Part shown: positions 55,986 to 64,000 of the stretch, piece by piece
Layout of the letters: every line of letters starts with the position of its first letter
Numbering within the stretch: position 1 is the first letter of the stretch
NCBI RefSeq assembly: GCF_037126465.1
Contig: NC_088206.1
Coordinates: 49,270,841 to 49,334,840 of the forward strand
Source of the DNA: Ornithodoros turicata
Lineage: Eukaryota > Arthropoda > Arachnida > Ixodida > Argasidae
Length of the DNA: 64,000 nt
Reading direction: 5' to 3'
Position numbers and translations under genes: made by a program
The notes under the pieces: model-generated
The model's input: the letters and a program-made list of their open reading frames with translations, nothing else
Told to the model about the DNA's origin: nothing
Databases searched by the model: none

Positions 55986-56026
55986 CGTCGACGTTGCGGT
56001 GGAAGCTCCGCCTTCGTCAGGACGAA
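55986..56026 (-). ncRNA. Hammerhead-ribozyme-like motif, core damaged
   Basis: Minus strand: CTGACGA (56020-56014), then AGGCGG-AGCTT-CCACC that can pair as stem II with one mismatch, then GCAA where GAAA is expected, and a CGTCGACG block. CTGANGA ... GAAA is the hammerhead core. Penelope-like elements are known to carry such ribozymes in their terminal repeats. The GAAA to GCAA change makes activity doubtful. No Penelope RT is seen in the window. Confidence 0.4.
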
Positions 56027-56175
56027 GGGGTGACAATGATTGCTTGGAGCTTTTGTATATATGTATAATATATATTAGGAACTAATATAAAATTTATAAA
56101 AATGGGATTAGAAAAAGAGAGAGATTAGATTATAGTTAGAAAAGAAAACTAGTACAACCTGGAATGCAGCTTTTA

Positions 56176-56475
56176 CGAAGACACCGCTATTTACCATCTC
56201 CTCCTCAAGTAGCGCGACAATGTGGTGAGGCCTCGGATTGGTCCCCTCAAACGATCTCCCACATTCATTGGACAAACCGTTTGAGGAGACCAATGAGATC
56301 CCGCTCGGCATTGTTGGCCTTCTTGAGAAGGAGAGGGAGAAGCAAAAAATTGCGGTTTCTTTCGCTCATCAATCGAGAACGACGCAACGGATGAATCTCG
56401 TTCCTTTTGTATTACTGTCAAGGTAACGACATCTTTCAATCCGCGATGGGAGATTTTTGTACTTGAGTGCCCCTT
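56176..56475. mobile_element. Foldback element, family B, second copy
   Basis: Contains GATTGGTCCCCTCAAACGAT and mirrored CCGTTTGAGGAGACCAAT, then TTCTTGAGAAGGAGAGGG. The right end GAGTGCCCCTTTAAGCAC resembles the left half of 27085-27460 in reverse. Confidence 0.55.
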
Positions 56476-58796
56476 TAAGCACTGTGGTGCTATTTCCGAC
56501 CTAGCTCATGACCGCGAGCCTTGCTTGTAATACGGATGGGACTTCTGGAAAAGAATCATAGTAAGTCCTTAGGAAAAAATCTTCTCTGAAACAGCACCGC
56601 AAGCCCCGAAACATGCTCCGCCGACGACCGTTTGGTAGACGCACGTTCAAAGACACGCCCCACCCGGGGGCGGGCCGCGTTATCAAGTGGCCCCTCTCTC
56701 GAGTAAATAACGCGAATTAAAGGCGATATGATTAGGGCTATGGGATACGAAAGGAATATCAGGGAGAGAGTGGCTGGCATCGCTTCGTACGGGCTCACTT
56801 TCGCGTGCATTTATCCCGTGCTGTGATGGCAATATCGAGAGTTCGTGTGGTTGGATGTACCTTAAAACGCACACGTAAGGTGTGCCACAACCTTATAAAT
56901 TCCGAAACTATTTCAGTGAAAACATTGCAATCTGCTTTGGTCAGCCCGAACAAATTTGTACGTGCAGAATTCATTTTATGCTGTTCTCAATACGTGATTA
57001 TAAGCAATGAGAGGCAAAGACTATGTGCATGGACCGCAACAGATATGGTTAACGACACGCGAACTGACACTCGTGGATTTAAGGAGACTCGAAGGACCTC
57101 TTTCGCTATCGTCACACCTCATTACAACACTTCTACCAGAAGTAGTGTCTGGTCGCTTAAACAGCCGAAGGGAGATAGAAGCAGGGACGTGATCATGTCA
57201 CGTCGCTGAAAGCAGAAGAGGAGAGAAGGACCGAAGCGAGCGGATCACGTGATACCACCCTGATGTCATTCAGCACCTGACCCGAAAGCGTAAGTGGAGA
57301 GAGGAATCGGAAAGAGCGCATCACGTGATACCCCCCACAGACACCTTCTCCAATCTCACTCCCTATCTGCACAATGCATTGTACGCCAAAACTCAGCTCC
57401 CTTCTGCGTCGGACCCACCGACGCATATCCAGTGAGGTCGAATTGTGCCACATTCCACCATCAAGCGAGCAATGCAAACTGGCGTCATATTATACGCGTA
57501 TTCTCCAGCTTCCAATACTCGACATCCCTCGATGAGAAGAGAATCATAAATCGTTAAGTGGGAGAGGCGAACTAAATTGAGCTTAAACTGGCCACGCATA
57601 TTCTCCACGTAATATATGCTGATCATGATCAAATGCCACTACCGGGTGAGTCAGGCAAATGCACCAGAAGGGGTTTCTTCGCCGCCGTTTTATGCTAGTC
57701 CAGTATATAGGAAGGGGTTCAAATGGATCGTGTCTCCCTATCTCCGTCTATCCTGGAGCTCCCCCTTCGTATCGGTGCTCTTCAGAAGGGGTTCAAATGA
57801 CATTGTGCGCCTTCGCATGCCGCTACCTCCTCTCTTTTTGGGGTCATTTCTTTTTGATCGTTGTATATTTAACTTAATCACACTTCTTTTCTTCTTAATG
57901 AATCTTCATAAATTGTCTACAAGCTCCAAAGCAGGCGCAGCTGTTTCTGAGAAGCGCACGAGAGGATAACGTGGTTAGCGGCCACCTTTCTTTTGGTTTA
58001 TGTTCCAGATGTTCCGAATGGGTGCGTAAATTGAATTGCTTTTTTTGTACTACTTTCGCGTGGTTGTAAGAGTTATGCAGGCAGATAAAGTACATCCCGT
58101 CTGGCACGTGCTACCTGCAGCAAGAGAACACCCATGTTCAGCGCCCCACGAGAACATTTCTTGTGGTTATCGGTGCTTCTCGTAAAAGGTGGCCTCCATG
58201 TGCAGAAAGCGAGAAACATACTGTGGTGGGCCGCGCACGACAAGATTTACACCTAGAATGATCGTTGTTGAGCCATTGATGCCCCGTCACCATTGGGACT
58301 GTTGTATTCCTGCGTACGCCTCTTCCGCAGTGTCAATTATTAACTTGAGGTTTCCATTTATAAAGAGAATATCGGTAAAATATTTTCATAACAAGCGTGT
58401 GCTTGGTCATGGTGTCGTCGAACAAATTCCGTGAACGCTCGGACAAACAGACACAAAGCCCTCCTCCTCAGGCCATGTGGAGCCAGCAAATCAACAGACT
58501 GCCACCCACACATCGACCACCCAACCTACAGGTTCGAACTAAAAATATATATACCCAGTGTGCTGTCTAGGGGCCTAAATGAAGCCGTCTAATCGTTACA
58601 CTTTCTTTTAGCTGCCAATCACTGACCCGAATTCTTCACTCACTGTCCCCATTCCACCCCGACATGAGATGTCACAGGACAGGTGACGCCGCCGTAATCC
58701 TTTTAAATGCATTTCTACAAATAAATATGTCAAAGAACAACAACGTGCACACGCACGTACACACGCACATACACATACACACACACAAAAAAAAAG
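56476..58796. other. No supported gene; (CA)n at 58745-58788
   Basis: Several short frames on both strands without motifs or paired splice sites. GAAGGGGTTCAAATG occurs twice (57710 and 57785). Confidence 0.35.
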
Positions 58797-58955
58797 ACTT
58801 CCCAGACGAATGTTGGCAGAGGTCTCCCTGAAGTCGGCCCAGGGCGCATACTTACCCCCCTGTCCCCCATTACTTCCTGCTGTCATCTTTCCATTTGTTC
58901 ACATATGTACGCCGCTCACAGCCACAGTTGCCTCGCGGTGCTAACACAGAACTAA
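58797..58955 (+). mobile_element. SINE fragment, tail type 2
   Basis: CTTCCCAGACGAATGTTGGC, TGAAGTCGGCCCAGGGCGCA and CGCCGCTCACAGCCACAG. The tRNA head is missing. The 3' end matches those of the copies at 13333 and 26776. Confidence 0.7.
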
Positions 58956-59371
58956 AAAGAAAAAAGAAAAGCTGGGTGTTCACAGTGTCGCACACTTGTG
59001 TTGGAGTCAGAACGGCAATAGTAAGGTTATATTTCTTCACCTAAACGCTGTCTCTTCCTAATAGGTAGCAATGCAACCAAGATCACCACTCAAGTAGAAT
59101 TCCCTCCTACTTCGACCTACGACCCTACGCCTACGCCTTCGACCAGGTGAAACTTAATGGCGGACACATATAGGTCCTGTATTGTTGACTGATCAGATGA
59201 CTCACAAAAATAGTAACTCCATCTTCCTTAACGTACGCTTAAAGTGGCGTCATACGCGTTCAAACGACGTCCCCCTCTTATCAGAAGAAGAGGATGACGG
59301 TGATGCCTTTCGTTAGACGAGCATTATAAGCGTCACGTGGTGTCACTCGATTTGTTGGCGTAAAAGGCTAA

Positions 59372-59902
59372 GCCGGCGTTCACACGGGGCAACTTTTCCC
59401 AGCAACTCGAAGCAACTCAAACCAACATCTTTTGAGCAATTTCAAGTCCGCGTTCACACGCAGCAACTCGGTAGCTCCACCCACAAGCAACCTTATGGCG
59501 ACCGGACAATGTGGGTTCGAATCGAACTGGTGGAATCTTTTCTTTAGCTACTGTTTATCAGATTTCAGTCAGTTTTATTGCCCCAATAGATCATTATTGC
59601 CTTCCAGAAGTGGCAACTGATATGTTTCCGTGAAGTTCGTAAAAAAAAGAAAAAGTTATTTTTCAGCTGCACTGCAGGATTTTAACCCATGAACCCACGA
59701 ACGAAATCCACAACGCCATCGGGAGTCACGTGGCAATGCTTCCTTCTCTGATTGGCCGATGCACGAGCAACTTCTCAAGTTTTCGGTCGGGGTGCGATTC
59801 GCAGCATATCTGAGCAACTCGAGTTGCTGGAGGTTGCCGGCTGACAGCAACTCCAAAGTTGCTCATAGTTGCTGCAAAAAGTTGCCCCGTGTGAACGCTG
59901 CC
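59372..59902. mobile_element. PIF/Harbinger-like MITE with TAA duplication
   Basis: TAA lies at 59369-59371 and 59903-59905. Ends GCCGGCGTTCACACGGGGCA and (reverse) GGCAGCGTTCACACGGGGCA; the inner CAACTTTT and AGCAACT repeats are also mirrored. A 3-bp TWA target and a GGC start are Harbinger features. 531 bp, no transposase. A GGGTTCGAATCGA stretch inside (59512) resembles a B box but stands alone. Confidence 0.82.
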
Positions 59903-59905
59903 TAA

Positions 59906-61258
59906 TAAAACAATGCCTTTCTATGTTTGTGTGTCCAGCTTGTCAACACGTCCACTTCTAGGCTTGGCTAATGTTGTATACATAATGGACACAACGCGGA
60001 TCACCACGTACGTGCTTCATATGAACTGCGACCTTGAGATGTCCACTTGACCTTTCCTCTTCTATGTTTGAAACGAGGTGCTCTGCCTGTTGTGTCTCCA
60101 GGTATGCCCGCCATACTCCAGGCGAATAACAGAAGCTTCATAAAATGATTCATACGTGGCGCTCTAATTTTGCATAGCGTCTGTGGCTTCCCTAGTTGCT
60201 GACATGTGACTTGTGCGTACGTATGCTCAACGGCGGATGCCGAAGAAAACTGTGTACATCTTCAATTCGATTCTGAAAAAGAAGAAGAAGAAAAGAAAAA
60301 AGAAATCATGTAGCTTTCTCACACTTCCTTCGAGTACCGAGTCCCCAGCTTTGTCAACGAGTCAACGTTACATCAAAGGGAATTGTCCAGTTATCTTACA
60401 CAGTCGAATGTTATAACTGGTGAGGAAAACTTTCTTTGTCACGCCTGTGTCAACACTAGCCACATCATTCGAAATCTAACGATTCCGCTGATTATGGTTC
60501 ACCTCAAGCCCATGTATGTGCGTGGCATCAGTCTCTCGTTGAAACGAAGCGGGAACGGACTGTCACATATATCCAGGAAGGGAAACGAAGCCGGTTTCAC
60601 TCATTCGTTACGTCATCTGTGAGATATCGCTCGCGTATATCAATCGTAGAAAGGGTGGAAGAAACGCAATTCAGACCGTGACTGTCTGGACTGTGTCACC
60701 GCGTTGAAGTTAGGGGTGATAAGCAAATTTGCCAGGCTGTGCCCTTATAAGAGACGTTCCTCGCGCTTAGTTCCTTCGCCTATCTCAGTACCCGCACTGT
60801 TTGGCAGGTGGAGTCCCGAAGTTAATAGGTAGTTTTAAAAGATCGGAAGAAAGCAACGATGGCGATACGGTAAAGGAAGCCGTCAAATTGAAGCTCAGGA
60901 ACATGGTGTCAGCCACCTTGAGGAAATAGCGCTCTCGGAATCGTTATTGTGAAGGTGTTCCGATGTACTAAAACATATTTTAATGTCAATCGTCACGATA
61001 CCTCCCTACAGGGGAGCATACTTAGTCCGGGAATATGCACTGGAAAATTCATGACTAACGGATGATATGCGCCACTTGGTATAGCCCACATTCATTCATT
61101 CATTCATTTAATTTATTCTTTACATTGCATGTAGAATGTGGGACGTCTGGAGCAAAAAGCTGACGAGGCTCCAGGCCCGTCAATGGCAGTGAAGAAAAGA
61201 CAATGCTAACACAATTTGCATACTAAATGTACAAACAAAAAGATATGGATCTTTGATC
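59906..61258. other. No supported gene
   Basis: An AG-rich tract lies at 60278-60304 and (ATTC)n at 61088-61106. No supported frame. Confidence 0.35.
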
Positions 61259-62349
61259 CAGACTTGTGCGTAACGCGTTACTAGTAATTGCGTTACTTGT
61301 AATCAATTACTTTTTTGAGTAATTTTTCGAGTAATCAATTACTTTTCTGAGTAATCGATTACTGAGTAATTGATTACTTTCCCGGCACAGGCTAACTCAT
61401 CTTTTAGATGTTCTGCCCCAAGTCAAGATCTTCGTGCCATCAGCCTTTGTTCTGTAATTTCAGAGTCTCTCTCCCTGATCGCTTCCTACACCAGTGTTGT
61501 GGTTCCCTTGGTGGTAGCTTTGAAGGTTTAGTGAGTCATGGGGAAGTTCCACGCATGATCTTCCACAATCGGGTCAACGTCTTCTAGGGTTGCCACCAGG
61601 CCGGTATTATACCGGCACGGCCGGTTATTTGGGCGCTCTGCCGGTTGCCCGTAGGAAGGTGATACCGGCAGCCTTTTGCCGGTATTTGTGGCTCAAGACC
61701 TTTCATAAGGGCTTTTACGGGATTTTCCCTTCAACATTCCACTACAGCTTGAATAAATCTGGAACACAGACCCAGTTCCACAGTCACCAGTCGTTTTCTT
61801 AGTTATTCATTCTTATTATTATTCATTGTTATTATTATTATCATTGTTATTTCTAGCATCAATGATACAGCCAAACACAGGGACATATGTTTCCTCGTAT
61901 TATCTTGTGCGAGCACTCTCTCTCTCTCTCTGTATGTGTGTATGTGTCTCGTCCACCCATCACCCCCTTTTCCTTTTCCACGAGCCTTTCCTCCTTTCCC
62001 TCTATTCCACCTCCTCTCCCCCAGTCGGTATTTTTCACTACGAAAGGTGACAACCCTAACGTCTTCCCGGGCGATAACTACAGTAGACGTACATATTTTT
62101 GGGTTATTTCGGCTGTTCCACTGTTAAACTTTTCTTTTTCTCTTTTTTTTTTTTTTTTTGCTAAGGCACACAAAGACGGGTATAATTTGCGTGAATGCAG
62201 AGTAACGACCGGAGTAACGCGTTACTTTTCTACTCGTTACTCAATTACATTTGAAGTCCTGTAATTGGTAACGGTAATCAAGTACTTTTTCCGTGCAAGT
62301 AACGGTAACGGCAATCAATTACTTTTTTCGAGTAACGGGCACAAGTCTG
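61259..62349. mobile_element. GTTAC-rich hAT-like element containing a nested hAT insertion
   Basis: Ends CAGACTTGTGCGTAACGCG and (reverse) CAGACTTGTGCCCGTTACTC, followed by dense TTACT/GTAAT motifs in mirrored order. The target duplication was not resolved. The interior is interrupted at 61585-62058. Confidence 0.65.
61585..62058. mobile_element. hAT-like MITE with perfect 8-bp duplication, nested
   Basis: ACGTCTTC occurs at 61577-61584 and 62059-62066. Ends TAGGGTTGCCACC and (reverse) TAGGGTTGTCACC. The left half has CCGGTATTATACCGGCACGG, CCGGTTATTTGGGC and further CCGGTA motifs. 474 bp, no transposase. Confidence 0.88.
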
Positions 62350-62649
62350 TGATACCTATGTATGAACCAAGATACACAACAAGTACAACATGAAACGAGA
62401 TAGTAACCTATACTAGTAATACAATATAAATATGTTTTACAAAAATTACATGGACTAGAAAATATATACTGGCGGATTTGTTTAACAGTAGGGCTGCAGA
62501 GTACTGGAAACTTATTTAATACAACTGGACTACGATACTATAATCGCTGGTCACTGTACTGTGGAATACAAATCGTGTAATTGGTTTTGGTTATACTCGA
62601 GATCTAACATTCAATAGTCACGTCGCATACACAGAACTTCGTGTGACTC
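62350..62649. other. No gene seen
   Basis: AT-rich spacer between the nested elements and the CpG-rich region at the right edge. Confidence 0.4.
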
Positions 62650-63243
62650 TCGAAACGCGACGTGAGGATATAAAAGCACCCCCACTCTTTCCCCCATTTC
62701 TCTCCCTTCTTTCTCTCTCCCTCTTCGCCTCTCCCCATACGCCCTTTCATTGGCGCTGGATGCGAAGTAAACTCTATGCACGTTACCACTCCATGGTTTG
62801 CGTGCGCGCGTATAGTTCACCCGCCCGTTACTGTGCCGGGCTTCTCTTCATTGCTGGTTTTGCTTCGCTTTAACGGGACCGGGATTATCACTTCCGGAGC
62901 AGGTGGTCTCATCTGCTCGTGCTATTTCGGCGCCTGCTTCACTCGCCATCAGTGTTGGATGTGGATTATCCGGACTCGCGTGTGCGCGTTGTTTACGTCA
63001 GACAACCTGATTAAGATTTGAGTGTTGCCGCGGTCGCTGCGGTCGGGTTATTTTGCGTGCTGTGGATGTGTTGTTGAGAGGCGACGATCGACTTGGAGTT
63101 AACGCGCACGCTCGCTGTGTTGTATTCTGCACTCGGGTGAATGTGTGCATCGCGTTGTCGGTCGAGGTGAAATCAGTGAATTGTTGGTGTGATAGTTGCA
63201 CGCAATCTGGATGTCCGAATGAACGGGAGCCTTCTTCGCATAG
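62650..63243 (+). promoter_or_regulatory. CpG-rich region with possible non-coding first exon
   Basis: After a pyrimidine-rich tract (62675-62735) the DNA becomes rich in CG dinucleotides, in contrast with its AT-rich surroundings, and ends in a good donor CGCATAG|GTAAGC at 63243. No long frame begins here (ATGs are followed quickly by stops), so it would be a 5' UTR exon of a plus-strand gene leaving the window. A SINE or element origin cannot be ruled out. Confidence 0.35.
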
Positions 63244-63626
63244 GTAAGCCAACACGAGTAGAAGCTTCAGTCTACCCGTCTTACAGATAGCTCTGTTTGT
63301 CAATCGGTTACTTATTTCTTCAACTTCCCTAAAACTCGTCAGCGTTGTTGTACTAGTATTTAAAAAAAAGTTCCTTTCAAGAGAGTTCCTTTACTTCTTT
63401 TTAAAGTCCCTTTCATTCCGCGAATGGGTGCTGAGGAAACTCTGGTTACCATCAGCGCATTTCTTTTGCAACATTAGCAGTTTCCAGCATGCAGTTGATT
63501 CGCTGCACGATTGCATTATAGTCCCTTTGAACTGTGTTAGGAGCAGTGAATGAAAATAAAATACATCAAGGAGCAAGTGTGACACATAGGTTGTCATATC
63601 GTTACGTTTTCACAAGACGGTCCGCC

Positions 63627-63881
63627 ATGAGGACGAATACACTTGGCAACGTGACATTTACAAAGACGGAAACGAAAGAAACAGTTGACCTTGAGCACGA
63701 TTTTATAAGCAACGTGCAACTCGCACAACTAGGACTCGATAATAATTCGTGGTATTGTGTCGGTCAGTGGTCGCAGGTTTTAACGTGCACCGAAATCTCA
63801 GCATACGCTGAGCTGCTGGCGTCCCTGGCTGAGACCGAATCCGCAACCAGCGGTACAACAGGCGGACATGTTGCCAACTAA
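63627..63881 (+). CDS. Candidate small coding region, 84 residues, unknown
   Basis: ATG at 63627 in the context TCCGCCATGA opens 84 codons to TAA at 63879. The translation is acidic and polar (F-T-K-T-E-T-K-E-T-V-D-L-E-H-D-F, S-N-V-Q-L-A-Q-L-G-L, E-L-L-A-S-L-A-E-T-E-S), without membrane segments. An AG acceptor (AACATTAGCAG at about 63479) lies upstream and could join it to the putative first exon ending at 63243. No family recognised. The frame may extend upstream to 63534, where an earlier start codon lies. Confidence 0.35.
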   Translation: MRTNTLGNVTFTKTETKETVDLEHDFISNVQLAQLGLDNNSWYCVGQWSQVLTCTEISAYAELLASLAETESATSGTTGGHVAN

Positions 63882-64000
63882 TGCACCGACGCCGGTAACT
63901 AGGAAGGTTGTCTAATAATTCGGATATTGGATTCGGATAATATTTGGATGATTCAGAGCCAGACACTAGTGAAGCGGTATTGCCGTAAATCGGCACATTG

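Noticed and set aside
59512..59524. GGGTTCGAATCGA as a possible tRNA or SINE
   Set aside because: No A box at the right distance and no SINE body; it lies inside a Harbinger-like MITE.
61826..62264. Frames of 63-125 codons rich in Ser/Pro/Phe
   Set aside because: Low-complexity TC-rich and T-rich tracts spanning a transposon junction.

Overview
The window is repeat-dominated, gene-poor animal nuclear DNA. The spliced small exons, the tRNA-headed SINEs, an I-type LINE with RNase H and the many short foldback DNA elements suggest an arthropod. A chelicerate, most plausibly a tick, is my best guess, but it rests on the general look of the repeat families and not on a diagnostic gene. There is no prokaryotic-style operon, no CRISPR array, and no rRNA or functional tRNA gene that I can support.

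Layout. 0-5 kb: a possible spliced exon (971-1054), a TTAA-flanked DNA element (2337-3322) carrying a tailless tRNA-like insert, and a decayed LINE ORF1-like coiled-coil ORF (minus, 3803-4555). 5-7 kb: retroposon tails and little else. 7.4-10.6 kb: a tandem duplication and the best host-gene candidate, a four-exon minus-strand gene (8770-10472) of 143 residues with matching splice phases, a promoter-like GC-rich 5' region and a poly(A) signal. 10.8-18 kb: GTTAC-rich hAT-like elements, a SINE and foldback copies. 18.9-22.6 kb: a SINE, then a 5'-truncated LINE with an intact 1040-residue RT/RNase H frame bounded by a 14-bp target duplication. 22.9-32.5 kb: many foldback MITEs, SINEs and a broken LINE tail. 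33.8-39.5 kb: two hAT-like elements with clear 8-bp duplications, a second SINE type and a 1.3-kb TA-flanked element with a decayed ORF. 40.6-43.5 kb: an inverted pair of repeats with a perfect 80-bp-arm palindrome, interrupted on one arm by a 1.9-kb element, followed by a candidate exon. 45.3-52 kb: a tower of nested inverted repeats, including two kilobase-scale foldbacks and a second spliced gene fragment (minus, 46148-46660). 53-64 kb: more foldbacks, a hammerhead-like motif, a Harbinger-like MITE (TAA duplication), a hAT insertion nested in a GTTAC element, and a CpG-rich region with a splice donor at the right edge.

How the parts fit together. The LINE and the main SINE share a similar 3' end. 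In one place (48.9-49.35 kb) a LINE tail and a SINE tail landed one after the other at the same 9-bp target. This supports the LINE as the source of SINE mobility. A second tail on the same SINE body implies a second partner. The commonest foldback MITE (about eleven copies) is flanked by matching dinucleotides, mostly TA, and one arm of a large inverted repeat preserves its empty site. Several DNA elements enclose apparently spliced exons, so some exons may be captured host sequence rather than genes in place.
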